Notes: generated by a model from the letters alone, not told the origin. A stretch of 64,000 nucleotides of DNA from Lasiosphaeria ovina (GCA_033439765.1 JAULSN010000007.1:434001-498000); one strand, 5' to 3'; positions 1 through 12,700 are shown, counted from the first letter of the stretch. Translations and numbers: made by a program.

Positions 1-551
1 TTTCACGGCCCATTAGGTGAGGTACGGCGGGTCCCCCCGCAAGCCTTCGTTAACCTGAAGCGCGTTATTGCTGGCCATGGTATTGCCCGTGTGTGCTGTC
101 GACTTTCTCAATTGTGGGTGGTCCCGAGATAACCAACTGAAAAGCTATCCGAAGTTGATGGGTATCTAGGTATGTGATGTGCGGTTCTTGCAGCCTGCGC
201 CCGTCCTTTTGTACCGAACTGCCTTTGTGTGCCAGGGGGCCGCTTCCGCCGCATTCGGGCGTCTTCTTCTTCTTCTCCAAGCGTTATAGGCTGAGTCGAA
301 GCGAAGTGGCCGACCGGTCCGCGGAGACCGCAGCCGACCAAAAGAAACAAAGAACAGACGCAGAGGCATCTTGGATTTTAAGGATGGGCGACATGTTCTC
401 TGGTTTTTCCTGGAAACACTAAGCAAAGTGGAACAGGCCAGAGAGCTATAGACCCTTTTGCTCCTTTGGCGTCTATGTCTCGGGCTGGCCGAAGAGCAAG
501 AGCTGGAAGAATCTCGCCTTGGCAAACTCGTAGTGTCCATGACGTCCCAAA
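1..551. other. Gene-free left edge
   Basis: Only short open frames overlap here, and none shows a recognisable domain or fungal splice structure. The segment is upstream of the Hsp70-like gene and I see nothing else in it. Confidence 0.5.
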
Positions 552-562
552 TTGTATAAAGC
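552..562 (+). promoter_or_regulatory. Possible TATA box of the Hsp70-like gene
   Basis: A TATAAA-like motif (TTGTATAAAGC) lies about 160 bp before the ATG at 720. The position fits a fungal core promoter, but it is a single motif match with no transcription-start evidence. Confidence 0.3.
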
Positions 563-719
563 TGGCGGCCTTTCCTGTCACTCCAGCCCTGGCGAGCAAG
601 TTAAGCCGATGAGCAAACACTGTTACCTACTTCAACCTCTGGCCATAACCACTCTCTCCTGCACCCATCACATCCGTCCACAAATCATCGCCTGTCTCCA
701 CATGGTGCTCAGTACAACC

Positions 720-2816
720 ATGGAACCAATCCAATTCTTTGTCGGCGTCGACTTTGGATTGAGGTAGGTGGAAGACGCCTTTCTTTGTATTGCCGCGGCG
801 GCAGGGTCTCGCTAACGCCTGTCGTTGGGACGGATCAGCTTCTCTGCGGTATCCGCAACCACGCTCCAGAACGGATTGACCCACTTTTCCTCTATACTGC
901 CCTTCAGATTTCTGGACGCAAGCGACGACAATACCGGCCACCACGTGGCCACCGCCCTTGTGATGGATAGTGACGGCACAGCCATCCTGCAATCCAACCA
1001 TTCGGAGCCAGGGTCGCTCAATTGGTTCAAGCTGGGTCTCCTCCACCGCGATGAGCAACCCCGAGGAGAGTTCGCCAGCTCCATTTTTGAGGAGGCCTCC
1101 AGGGCTTGGGCCCACATGGCAGTCAAGGACATGACATGCATCTTCTTGCGCGCCCTGCTGCGCCAGCCGCTGCAGAAGCTGCGGAACTCGGTGCCGTTGG
1201 TGGATCAGGCCCAGATCCGGTTCAATCTTGCCTTCACCTTTCCCGCGAGCTGGGGACATGATGACCGCAAACGTATGAAGGAAGCTGTTGAGGCAATCAA
1301 CATCCAAGCATTGGTGCCTGGCTCACAAATCTCCACGTCGTACCTCTCGGAGCAAGAGGCGGCCTTCCTATCACTGCTGAACCACCCAATCGCGGAAAAG
1401 TTTCAGGTAAGACATTGTTCCCCGGATCCCCCCAAATTAATCCGAACTGACCTCGACACCAACCTAGGGAGGGGAACTGGTCGTCGTCTGCGACGGGGGC
1501 GGTTGGACCTTGGTAAGTTTTCCCACAGTCTCCAGTTCCTGACCCCAACGTGCCCAACCCTCATGGTCTCTGATAATTTCTCTAGGATACTGCGTCCTAT
1601 GTCATGTGCCCCTTCGTCGGCGGGTTGCCCTCGGTCCGCGAGTGCGGAAAGGCCCGTTCTGTGGCCAAGGGAGCCTTTTTCCTCCAAGACGCCGCCGACC
1701 GGCTGCTGCGGGAGGGGATCGAGGCCATCACGGGGAACCGAAACTGGCTCGACAACGCCCCGGAAAAACCATACATTGCGGCGCGTCTACAAGAAATTGT
1801 CTTGCGCTACAGGGGTAATGCGAAGTCAAACGTGAGATTTCGCATTCAGTTTGACTCCAAGACAAGAGATATCCTTATCAGCAGGTCAGTGAATCCAGCG
1901 ACACACCAACGAGCATGTTGGTAGGTAGGTAGGTATACATAACTAACGGGCATACAACCCATGCGTAGGAATCGGCTAGACAACCTGTTCAAGACGCAAG
2001 TGGAGCAAATCATGGCATCCATCGATGCTGCGCTGCAAATTGCCACCAGCGCCTACGAGCATCAATACCGGGTCTCGACAATGTCCATTAACGTGGCTCT
2101 GACCGGCGGGCTTAGCTGCAACCCATACATCAGGGCTGCTGTGGCGGCCGGCATGAAAGAGCAGCACGGCGGTTCGGTCAATTTTATCCTCCCGGATGGG
2201 GACGAGGGGTAAATTTGCACCAACAACTCGAACCCAAAAGAATGGGTCGGCAGTGCCTAATACTAACTCATGGATGCTATAGACGGCTCGCAGTTGCCAA
2301 TGGCGCCGCCATTCATGCTGGGTTGGACATCATCCGAAATCGCAACGTAGCCAACATCCTGGTGGAACGAACGTCGCCCGCCCACTTCTTTGTCAAATGC
2401 CGAGGCGCCGGCAACATTACTCTGGCCATGGAGGTTCGTCTTTGAGAGAAACCTTTCCCAGCACGTGTATGCATTGCACGATAATCTGAATTTACGGGGC
2501 TAACTAGGTTGCCGGGATAAAACAAAAACAGGGACAACCCATCCAGACTCACCACACTATATTTCAGATTCCTGATATGAGTCTCGCCACGGAGGTGATC
2601 CTGGGCCGACGCTCGCTTGTCGTGCATTGCGCAACGGGCAACATAGAGGGCAAATACGTCACCTTCACTTGGGCGTCGTATCCGGCTTTGCAGAATCAGA
2701 AGCTATCTCTCAAGTTTTGCCCGGATCGAGAGTTTGGGTACTTGACCATCGAACTTCTCGTTGATGGCGAGGCGCGACCCGACCTGGTTGTGACCGAGAA
2801 CCACTTCGGATCGTAG
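720..2816 (+). CDS. Hsp70-like (HSPA12-type) ASKHA ATPase, seven exons
   Basis: Exons 720-763, 839-1406, 1468-1512, 1586-1884, 1969-2208, 2283-2433 and 2568-2816 join in frame to 531 residues. All junctions are GT/AG, and a CTAAC-like branch site is visible in the fourth intron. The actin/Hsp70 fold shows as phosphate-1 motif GVDFGLSFSAV at the N-terminus, the conserved LSEQEAAFLSLL stretch, phosphate-2 motif VVVCDGGGWTL at the end of the third exon, and adenosine motif VALTGGLSCNPYI near residue 385. A C-terminal beta-rich segment follows, without a full Hsp70 peptide-binding domain or EEVD tail, as in the many Hsp70-like proteins of filamentous fungi. Family members bind ATP; substrates are unknown. 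The usual FGTT of phosphate-1 is FGLS and GGGTVD is GGGWTLD, so catalysis may be altered. A RIP-mutated relative lies at 33588-35630. No stop or frameshift was seen. Confidence 0.85.
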
Positions 2817-4028
2817 GCGCAAGTGGAGGGGAATTAACATTGGGTCTCAACCACCATGCGACCATTAGAATGAGACGAGGGGGAGGAAGCGGGGGGAGGA
2901 GGAGGAGGAGCATGGAGCCATCTAGCGCTTTGGAGCATTTATTGTTAGGAGTTTGGTTTTGGCTTTTCCTTTGGTGTTTCTTTTGTTCTCAGGATTCCTT
3001 ACCATGCGAATGTAGTGCACGGCTCTGCACTAAAGCTAAAGTCTTGGAATCCTGACATGCGAGTCGTCAATAGAGAGTCTTCGTCTTACTAGCTAATTCT
3101 GTCGAGTCTCTCACTTAAGTTGTCCATCTTGGAGGGGCTTATTGGGTGAAACGGCGGTTGACTGAGTGAACGTGAGATGACAAGGTTCGATGCCTGAATC
3201 GATTTGGCTTGCCAATCAGGGAGGGATAAACGCTTTGCATGCCTCGACAACACATTACTTTACACAAAGAAAGCGTCCAATCAGCAACCAAAAGAAGCCG
3301 TGTCGTCATCAGGCCACACATCCCCCTTGTCGCGAGGGGGATGTGTTCTGGGGCAACCCCGAAGCCCATGGAGACATAGCCAGAATTAGCATCGTCCAAC
3401 ACAACCCTCCTTTCTCAGATGCCAGCTCTTGTCGTCAGGGCCGGCTGAAACAATCCTCACCACCTCGACTGTTTCGGACAGGGACTTTTTGTCGCCAGAG
3501 TCGTCTTCAGTTCTCGTGGCATCTGCAGTTCTCTGCGGTTCTCTGCGGTTCTCGTAGCTTCTTCGATTTTTCCAGAGCAATCTCAAATGCGAGCCAGTCA
3601 AGCTCATGCCCCACAATCCCCAGACCGGGCATTTTCGCTAGCTTGTTTTCGTCCCTTTCAAGGGCTGCATGCGGAGCCCAATTGCCACACTGTCAGAAAG
3701 GCCATACTGTTTTTGGCATGGTCTAGGGCGCCCGGGCAGGGCCCAGGCAGGGCATGCCCAGGGCACCTACTTAGACGGCCTTCTCCACAGGGTCAAAACA
3801 GGTCCCCGACCTGCGGGCGCAGACCTTTTCTTCTTCCTTACATCAATTAATCAACACACTGCGAATACCCTTATTCTTGACTGCTTTTGCATGCTTTTGG
3901 CTTCTGAGACACACCATTAATCCGCAGCTAAATGCAGGTTGGTGTAGAGTGACGAGAAGTCAGTCCCACAGTCTCCATTTGCATCTGATTGCCCCGCCAC
4001 CAAGGCATGGCCACTGCCAGTTGCATGG
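2817..4028. other. Intergenic region with purine tract
   Basis: This follows the Hsp70-like stop. It holds a purine-rich GGA-repeat tract (about 2873-2915) and a short tandem of TCTCTGCGGT near 3531-3555. No gene was recognised; the overlapping open frames on both strands lack family features. Confidence 0.5.
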
Positions 4029-5395
4029 GAGAGGAATCTCCACTTTTTTTGGCGGGTTGGTTGGTTGTTCAACACGCGCATTGTGTTGCATTGTTTGAAG
4101 CTATATTCAAGTGTAAATAAAACCACGGCATATGCATGCGCGCAGCTGCAAATTCGAGAGCATATAGAAGCTATTCAGGGCTATTTAAATTTGAAGAGTA
4201 CGTGTAATTTGACCAAGATTGCGTTGAGCTTAAGTTGTACTGTGGTGCAGGGGTAAGTTTTCCCACCACATAAAGTACCCCAGAACTGACAGTGGTTCCG
4301 CGCTAGCAATATTGTGGCAGAAATCTGGCCCCTGGTCGGTACTTAACAAGGGGGCAAAACTTTTGTACAGTACGTAACCACAGTACACGTAGTTCGGCTG
4401 GCCCCCGAGAGATCGCGTCTGACTCCCCAAATTCATCCTTTTTCCATCCACAACAACGAGTTCTTCCTCAAATCGTACGCACTCTCTTGCAATGGAAAGC
4501 CCTCATTGGCTTCATTGAGCTCTCCAATTTGCAGCTACGCGCATGCATGCGTTTTTGTTGTGGAAGGAAGGACGTAGATTTGGAGCAATGTTGTGGCATT
4601 TTGTATGGCGGCAGGGGGAACGGGGGTCAGGGAAAAAAACACATCAACACCAACATATAGATACCTTCTCGTATATTCAACAATAAAAACTGCACGCATA
4701 TAGCTGAAATTCAGAGCGTAGAAAGAGGGCATTCAGGGCTTCTTAATATAGAAGAGTGCGTGCGATTTTATGAAGAACTCGCAGAGTTGTAGATGAATGT
4801 TAAAATCGTGTGTTGCCTCGGGTCGGGAGCAATAACGTCAAAACCATGAACGTATTCAATTATATATAATTTAACAAGCACTGCATGCACGCAGCTATAA
4901 CTCCGGGAGCATATAGAAGCCTTTCAGGTCTATTCAAATCAACAGAGAGTGTGTTAGTTGACTAAGAATTCGTCAAGATCTAGGGATATATAGTGAAACT
5001 ACACCTTTCCTTCGTATTCGCATGCTATTTTTAGATTTGAATAGCGCCAAATGGCCCCAATGCGAATTCAAATTTACAGCCGCGCACATGCACTTGCTAT
5101 TCTGTTATTTGTATTTGAATATATCGGTTTTGTTGACGTTGGTTCTGACCGAAGGTAAAAATTTTCACCTACCCTGGCACAAATGCCTCATAACTATGTA
5201 CACAACTACAACTCTACTAGTTTTACGTCAAATTGAACGCTCTCTCCAGAATTAGAAAGCCCCGAATGCCCTCAATGCAAAGTCAAAATATCAGCTGCGC
5301 GCATGAAGCTGTTGTTGAGCTGCGTAATTAGTTCGAAAGTTATTTTATTTGGACAGGCGTATATAGTGCTGTCATTTTACCCCCTGTCGCTAGAG
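4029..5395. repeat. Foldback-like repeat element, copy 1 (right end truncated)
   Basis: The left end starts GAGAGGAATCTCCAC, then a T run and GGCGGGTTGG, and matches both ends of the element at 39307-40987. The interior is a series of diverged units of about 130-170 bp in alternating orientation, each centred on CATGCGCGCAGCTG-like sequence and flanked by TTCAAATTTAAATAG-like and GAACGCTCTC-like blocks. The block TCATTTTACCCCCTGT near 5377 corresponds to one near 40522 in copy 2, after which similarity stops. No transposase is encoded. It is probably a non-autonomous foldback or large MITE-type DNA element. Confidence 0.6.
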
Positions 5396-5979
5396 ACAAG
5401 CATGCCACAACTTTGCTGCAATTGACGAATGGGTCTCCAGGGCACTATATTTCAGCTGAACGGAGCCACCGTAGGCGAGCTTGCGAGCCGGAGGTGGCGT
5501 AGAGAGGCTGTCTCTTCTCTTTTACCGTGAGGGTGCCGAATGTTTTTCGAACGCTGATTGGCCAGTTTACGTCCGTGTCGAAATGGACTCGGGGGACTGG
5601 TCGATCGGATAATCCTCGGATTCCTTAAGCCGCGGAATACCGAGCGCAGCGAGCTGCCCGCCGCAGGCGCCCCCGGAGGGCTGCCGGAGGCACCGTTCAG
5701 CGACCCCTTCCTGACTTGCCAGGTAGCTTATTTTACCCGCACGTTTGGGGTTTGGGGCATTGCCCGCTATTGCTCGAATAGAATTCTCGCTCCCAAACTT
5801 TTTATTTCCCCCAGAAGAAAAACCCCTCACCCGCTTTCCCGCGTCCCTAACCCCCTCCCTCGAACACCCTCCTAACCACCAAATACCGCCGAGTGAGCTC
5901 GGTGAATAGCTAACTCTGGCCACGCAACGACCCCAAACCTCACATAAGTGGCTCTGTTGCTTTCGCTTCCGTCTCACAC
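5396..5979. other. Gap upstream of the NLR pseudogene
   Basis: No gene was recognised. Around 5464-5500 a GC-rich imperfect hairpin is visible (GCCACC paired with GGTGGC around GCGAGCTTGC). The rest would be the promoter of the NLR pseudogene that begins at 5980. Confidence 0.4.
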
Positions 5980-6170
5980 ATGGCTGCACCAAAACGGCTT
6001 GTTACGGTGAGACTGCACGGGAAGGAGCCAGCAGACACTGACGTCGAGTAAGAGAAGCCATACCCCAGTCCCCCCCACCACGACTAATCCAGGCATCAAC
6101 AGTTTTATCGTCATAGGGGGCCTTGGGTACATGTCCAACTCGAGAATGGGCCATTATATGCAAGCGCTCT

Positions 6171-6338
6171 TGTTGCTCGGGTCCACTAAGTGGTCCGTGC
6201 CTCGGCCCTCGGCTCTCGGCCTCTGGCCTCAGGGATCCACCAGATCCACAGTCCAGCCCTTCACATATTTTCAGCACCTTTCCTGCCCTCTGCAGTCTTC
6301 CATTCTGCAGAGCGAATACACATCCTTTCCTGCTCACA
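6171..6338 (+). repeat. Left LTR of the deleted Copia element
   Basis: This repeat runs TGTTGCTCGGGTCCACTAAG to GCTCACA, matches 7360-7526 with scattered differences, and is immediately followed by the primer binding site. Confidence 0.8.
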
Positions 6339-7359
6339 GGTTATGAGCCTCCCGCGCTGCACATTGTTTCCTGTCCTTTTGCACCCTCTGAGCAGTACAA
6401 GCCCTCTCTATGAGAGGCATTTCGACACTGCAGCACATCCTGCTACAGGAATTACCGATTCCCCGGACCTGCACGACCAATGTCGACTACCTACGGCCCT
6501 CCCCTCGGCCTATCACCCTCCCGGAAGGTCCACACGCACCCTCCACGTCCCCTGAAGTCATCGCCAACCCTCGCAACGACCAAAGTCACGGTTCCTGTAG
6601 CGGGGACTAGCCCTGGCTTAGCTGAGCAGTGCATGGGCCAGTTGCCCGCACTAGGGTTTTCGCCCACACATTTGGTAGGGAGCTTTGCCCCTCCTTGTCT
6701 TAGCTAGCCAATGCACCTTTTCTACACATCGTCTACCCAACAGTTCCTGTATTGAAGGGTGGCGAGAACTTCGTCGCCTGGAAAGCAGCTATTCGCAACG
6801 CCCTCGGTTCTACAGGCCTAATTGCACACATCGAACCGATCACACCAAAGCACCGCGACAAGCCTCACGACAAGCCCGCCCCCCCCCCATACGGCCAGTC
6901 CTCAAGCCTACAACAAGCCTCCCTTTAAGCCAGTCATCCTACCCATAGGGATACTCAACCATTTGGAAACCACCCCTCCATTCAGGACCATAAGCCCTCG
7001 ATCAGAGACCGGCACAAGAGACCCTCTTCCACCAGAGAGGGTGGCCAGTCATGCCCACGGCAAAACAACCAACCAACCACACACGCACACCTACCGCTCC
7101 TTTTAGGGAAATACACACACGATGTATGATCATAGACATCGGGGACACAAGGCGAGAGTCATCGATACCAGGGCCGGGAAGACACGTGCCCCTAAGGAAG
7201 GGGGGAAACAACGGGTGGAAGCCGAGAAGCGGCTTTGCAGATTTTGCAGGCGGTGTGGAGCCGCCTTTTGGAGGGCCCACAACTCCAAGAAAACCAGGAT
7301 TTTGTATTCCAGACCTATATTTGTAGCCTCATTTTGTTCGGTTCAGGCCTGGGGGGTTG

Positions 7360-7526
7360 TGTTACTCGGGTCCACTAAGTGGTCCGTGCCTGGGCCCTCG
7401 GCTCTCGGCCTCTGCTCAGGGATCCATCAGACCCACAGTCCAGCCCTTCACCTATATATAGCACCTTTCCTGCCCTCTACAGTCTTCCATACTGTAGAGC
7501 GAATACACATCGCTTTCCTGCTCACA
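7360..7526 (+). repeat. Right LTR of the deleted Copia element
   Basis: This is the second copy of the 168-bp repeat, preceded by a G-rich polypurine run (about 7351-7356) and followed by the second target-site copy GCTTT. Confidence 0.8.
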
Positions 7527-10500
7527 GCTTTTGGGGGCGATGGAGTCCCATGTGAATTTCTTCGCATATGACTACACGGTGCCGCTTGATGCCCACTTCT
7601 CCTTTGCTGTCCTGGTTAGTGAAGGACATGGGCTACTGGATGCCCTTAACCATCACCAACAGATTGAGGTATCTCAGTAGCATCAACCGATAATCTACTA
7701 AGCACAGCACACTTGACCGATTCGTCATTTGGCAGACCATGCGGCCGATCTTGCTTGCAAGCCAGAGCCTAGGGCTTTCGTCGTGAAGCAGGTGAGATAG
7801 TTGGACAAAGAAGCATATGAGAACACTCTAACCGCCCCAAGGCCTTACGCGTGGCAAACGCACAGCCGCAGACCAACGCCAAGACACTCAGCTCGCTCAT
7901 GGCAATCATGTTCCTCAGTGGCTTGCACATGCCGTCAACCCCAACTCGTCTCTCCGAGCGCAGCATGGGAGTTCTACGATCTGTGCACAACCGGATGCCG
8001 AAACAGGGTTTCTCCCAACTCACGGACGATTCCTGGAAACTGGCTGATGTTTGCCGGCTTTTCGAGGACATTGGCCTGCAAGTGGAGATCTTGTCTCTAT
8101 TCGAAAAGGAGAAGACGAGATTGAAAGTGAAGACAGGGTGAAAGTGCTGTTCGCCCCCTGGTATCGGAGCGTCACGGTGTGTTTTCCTGTGCATACCCTT
8201 CCATGGTGAGACGAGACAGACTGCTGACAGAATTCTGCTGGGCGGCAGCTCGTCGACGAAGCAACCTCGAAATGCGGCCTGAGCCGAGAACAGTGTTTCC
8301 CTATCTCGGGTGACCACACCCAGCTACCTGCACTTCAGATGGAGGGCAGAAAGCCGCACAGCAGCGTGCGGGAATGGCTGGCCTTCGTTTTTGGAGCCAC
8401 TTACAGGGAGACTGTCCGGCAAAGAATGGGCTTTAGTATGTTGATCAATGAAAATTGCACGGGACGTGATTAACCGCGGCTTTCAACCTAGTGCTGAACT
8501 GAACCTCCCCAACTATCAGTTTGACAAGCCTCTCGTCCTATGATACTGCCAGGATTGGTATAACCCCCCCCTCCCCTCCCCCCCTAATATGGTGGTGACT
8601 GTGAGTCCGAGGTTCGTTGACTGAACTGTTATTTTAGCGCTGAAACAGTCCGATGATGGATGCGAGATCGTTCCACAATTTCGTGCCGCCGAAAGCCTCG
8701 ACCCGCATGACAGCAATAACCCTACGACAGGGGGTGGAAGCTTCTCCCTATCATTATCGAAGGATTCGTTGCCAAGAGGCGTTTTGCTCGACTTCTATGC
8801 TTCATGACGGAAACACCGGTTCGGAACACTGACCTTTGGGGCCGCGATTCTGTTCTTGAGGCCCTTGACAGCGTTTTGCTACCCCAAGATATGGCGGCAT
8901 CATTCGATCTCAAGATGCTCCACACAAGAAGCACGTGGTTCTTTGTGGGATTGGGGGTATCGGCAAGACGTCCATTGCCATCGAGTACGTGTTTTCTCGA
9001 AAGGATAAGTTCGATGCCATATTTTGGATTCGTGCAGAAGAGCCGGAGAAGGTGGAGCAAGGATGTAATACAACCGTTTTCATCATAGTTCCTGTCGGTT
9101 CATCAACTAAAAAATTCGACGCAGATTTTGGCCGGATTGCCATGGAACTGGGCTTGCTGGATGCATCCGAACCTCTTGATGCTGTCATCCGCCGCGATCT
9201 CGCAAAGGGCTGGCTTGAAACCCCCAGCAAAGTGCTTGACCCGGACCACGACATCATCGGCGAGATCGAGGCAAAGTGGCTCATTGTGTTCGACAACGCG
9301 GACAGTCCAGAGCTACTCTAAGACTATTGGCCGCAGTTTGGTAACGGCTCTATCCTGGTAACCAGCCGAGATCCCCTCGCCAAGAACAGCCCTGCACTCC
9401 CAACCAAAGCCATCGATGTTAACCCGTTCACGGACGGCGAAACTGCGCAACTCCTTCAACGCCTTTCATGCGTGACTAAAGACACAGAGATTTCCCTCAA
9501 GATTGCATCCAAGCTTGGTGGTCTACCTCTAGGCATCTCTCAAATGGCGGCTGTCATCCGATACCTGTATCTCGCCTTCTCCGACTTCCTTGTTCGGTAC
9601 GAAGACGAGTCCGACCGGCGCGAGATTCTTTACTTTGATGTGGTCAAGCCTCGACCAGAAGCACGAGGGAATGTTGCTTCAATTTGGGCCGTTGAGTAGC
9701 TGCAACCACAGGCCAAATGTCTTCTCAATATATGCTTAATGCTGGATCCTGACGGCATACAAGATCGGCTCTTTGTCGGTGATGTGCCGTCTGTGGAGGT
9801 CTTGGGGGACTTCCCCAAGACCAGCTTTACGTATTCAGCGGTCTCTTATTTCACGGAATCCAGATGCACAGGAATTCCGAATGCACCCTGTTCTGCAGAG
9901 TACCGCAAATCGAAGATGGCCCTTGAAATCACGCTGGGAAGCTTTTTAGCTGCTGTCAATCTGGTCTTGTCTGCGTGGGGGGACACACCTCTGGTTCAGA
10001 GACACGTCCTGAGCTTGGCTAGGAATCGGGATGACCTCTTCCCCCATGCGCTTGCGCTAAGAAGTTTCTATATGAAACACTACATGAACAATAACCCAAA
10101 GGGGAATCTGCAGTTGGCAAAGCTCATGAATGAATCTGGATGGTATGACTCTTGTGTCGTATTTATCTCGCCCCTCCTTTATCACATTGCTAAAACCAAT
10201 AATCCCTGATAGGTACCAGCACGAACGGGGCAACTCCCAAGACATCAAACCATTCCTCACGCTCGCATTAAACATATGCAATGACAACCCTGGGCCAGAA
10301 TCGACGCAGATGCTTTCGGATATTCACAACGGCCTAGCGGCTGCTGCTAATGAGACCAACGATGCCAAGGGCTGTCTCCACCATACACAAAAGCTACTGG
10401 AGTTGCGCCTTGACGCTTTTGCCAAGATGGGAAAGGGCAATATCCAACTCGCCATCCCACATAACGAAATTGAAATTGCCTGGGTAATGAACAATGAATA

Positions 10501-11330
10501 TCAGAAAGCCATCGACGAGTTTGAAGCCTCCATCTAAGTGTACCGAGCATTATACGATTATTGGGGAGCTATGGACACCAACCCCCGCACGGACATGAGC
10601 TTCACATACTGGATGATGGACAATCTGACCAAGGCCAGGATGATACTGGTGGATCTTCTCCAGGACAGGGAACCAGGTTTGGCATCGACGACAAGGAGTC
10701 ATATCGGTGAGTCCATCGCCTAGCCCAGAATGAGTCGCTAGCACTACTGAATCCATATCTCTCCCCTCCTTGCCTGCAGTACCGGTAGAGTGTACCACGG
10801 TCTGGGAAACTTCGCGCACAATTTGGGACAATTTGGCGAGAGCGAGACCTGGCATCAGAGATCCCTCTCGCAAAACCAAGAGACCCTCGGCAACAACCAC
10901 CACAAGACGGCCGACCTCTGCCACCGCGTAGCAAAGCATTGCTTACGGCACGGGGATACAGATCATGCGAGTTAAACTCCCCTACCTACCTGACAAACAA
11001 CAACAAACCTTGCCCCTCCGGGGGAAAAAAAAAAAAACTGGAGCACATGGGCTAACTTGACTGGTTGTTGTCACACGTGCGCGTAGAACCTTGATTGACC
11101 AGGCCCTAAAGGTCTATGCCATGCGAGAATCCGTGAATCTCCCCGAGTTGGCGAGAACTACGTTTCTCAAGGCCAAGGTTGAAATGCAGCTCGGAAACGA
11201 TATGGAAGCCAAGAGTGTATTCAAGGCAGCCAGAGATCTGAGGGCTCGAATTCCAGGAGCACCGCAGAATCCGGATGTTACCCTGGCGGAGGCTGATTTG
11301 ATCGTTTGGTTACATTTTTTTCTAGATGAA

Positions 11331-12109
11331 GGGATACTTGTTGTTGGATGTTCATTCTCATCAAGCCGTCTTTTCGTATCCTCAAGAACCAATGCTAGCT
11401 ACCTAGTATCACATCACAATTTCCTCCGTGGCTGGATCATACGGCCGTGATGCGCGTCTCAGTCAGTCGTAGAATACCATTACCCGCCCATCGATACTTT
11501 CTCTGGGCTGTTCGCTCTCTGGCGCAAGCAGACTATAGCCCGAGACATGTGGGACGCCTAATCTCAAGTGAGTCAAATGGTGGTCCGCTTCTCCTGTTAT
11601 CAGATACCATTGGGGGGGTGTGTCTATGGCAAAGAAAAACAAACTGTAAAGTTATCTGGGAAAGCTGTCTCCAGGGAATCCATCTGCTTAAGCACAATGA
11701 TCTCGTTGGGCTGGTGTTCGCTCAGAAAGCAGAACCTCAAACTATCTCGGTAATACATGATACTGTTCTCTGTAGCTAGATTCGGATACAGCAAGTTGGC
11801 AATCGCCAAGTCCTTGCGTCGGCCGATAAGCGACGAATCGCAGAGAACAAGTGGCCAATTATTGGTGGGGCCCCCGAGTGGTTTCCAAAAGCTATTTGCG
11901 TTTAAGCACTGAAAAACACACCCCCTCGGGGATCGGAGTCAAGAGGTATAATATTTACTTGATCTACTAGAAACGCTTCTTAAGAAGCTCGTCCGCCTCC
12001 TTGCCATACTGCCGTCGGATCTCATCCTTTGTGCCTTCTTTTGTCGTATCTTTTGTTCCTTGATCAGTCAACAGCTTCTTTCCAGGACAAGTACAAGATG
12101 ATCAAGGAC
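11331..12109. other. Gap, no gene recognised
   Basis: This lies between two pseudogenes. Short open frames on both strands show no domain; the left edge may include the decayed 3' end of the NLR gene. Confidence 0.4.
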
Positions 12110-12700
12110 ACGCACCGACATGCACTACCGTGGTTGGCTGGTCATATCCATAGCTCGAACCATCCGAAATTGGGTACAGTGGGGTGGCGCTTTCGAATCT
12201 GAACTCGTCGATACAATCAGGCACTCTCTCTGCCATAACAGCGAAGTGACATGACAAGGAGACTGGAGTTTCCAGGACAGGGATTTCTTTACAGCATGAC
12301 GAAAGAAATCCACCTGGCTGGCCCCAAGGTGCCGCTTCAGCACGCCCTCCATCAGGGCGAAGCAGTCTCGAAGTTTGTTTGGATTAAAGTGGTCCTTAGA
12401 GTTGAGCCAAGTGTTAACCTTGAGAACAGTGAAGCCACCTTAAGTTGGAACTCTTGTTCACGTCTACGCATATCCTCAACGCGGATGCCATCTACCTTTT
12501 CGTGTTCTAAATTGCACATGGGACATCCATTGTTGGGCGGAAACTTGAATGTGTACGGGCGCTGCTTTTTGTAACGCTCGTCGTTCCGTTTGAGAAACCA
12601 AAAGCCGGTCTCGATGAAGGCCTGGGCGGCATCCATTTCGGGTGGAGGGGAGTTAAGTAACCCAAGGTGGTTTGGTGTTCCCAAGGGAATTGCTCGATAC
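12110..12700 (-). pseudogene. Unrecognised protein, frameshifted remnant
   Basis: On the minus strand, the frame from about 12684 (MDAAQAFIETGFWFLKRNDE, then a CPMC pair and a charged helix) loses sense near 12440. A second frame continues with VNTWLNSKDHFNPNKLRDCF and ALMEGVLKRHLG. Stretches such as AVMAERVPDCIDEFRFESAT follow in yet another frame. The frames read as one protein of at least 190 residues broken by two or three frameshifts. I do not recognise the family; the CxxC pair could bind metal. The sequence context suggests another inactivated gene. Confidence 0.4.

Larger units (their letters stand above)
6171..7526 (+). mobile_element. Deleted Copia-type LTR element
   Basis: Direct repeats of about 168 bp begin TGTT and end CA (6171-6338 and 7360-7526). 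The flanks GCTCT (6166-6170) and GCTTT (7527-7531) are a target duplication with one transition. Directly after the left LTR is GGTTATGAGCC, complementary to the initiator tRNA-Met anticodon stem-loop, the half-tRNA primer type used by many fungal Copia elements. The 1-kb interior encodes a gag-like start (GGENFVAWKAAIRNALG near 6757) and a Cys-rich patch near 7232, but no integrase or reverse transcriptase. It is a non-autonomous deletion derivative inserted in exon 2 of the NLR pseudogene. Confidence 0.8.
5980..11330 (+). pseudogene. NLR-type receptor pseudogene: alpha/beta-hydrolase, NB-ARC, TPR
   Basis: Exon 1 (5980-6047) and exon 2 (from 6103) splice in frame. Exon 2 is interrupted by the Copia-derived element 6171-7526; removing it with one target-site copy restores the frame into AMESHVNFFAYDY. 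The next exon (from 7736) carries the nucleophile-elbow sequence SQSLG of a DUF676-like hydrolase, followed by a one-base frameshift. NB-ARC signatures follow: GGIGKT (8953-8970), Walker B WLIVFDNAD (about 9277-9303), SILVTSRDP and a GGLPLG motif. From about 10000 the protein is TPR-like, with a clean intron at 10143-10212 giving ESGWYQHERGN. Disruptions are a frameshift before the P-loop, TAA at 9319, TAG at 9697 and TAA at 10535, the first two fitting CAA/CAG-to-TAA/TAG change. Intact relatives are fungal NLRs linked to non-self recognition; this copy is dead. Confidence 0.75.

Noticed and set aside
6122..7571. Several 70-150-residue open frames in and around the LTR element
   Set aside because: They read through LTR sequence in arbitrary frames. 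Only the gag-like segment near 6757 and the NLR exon pieces have support.
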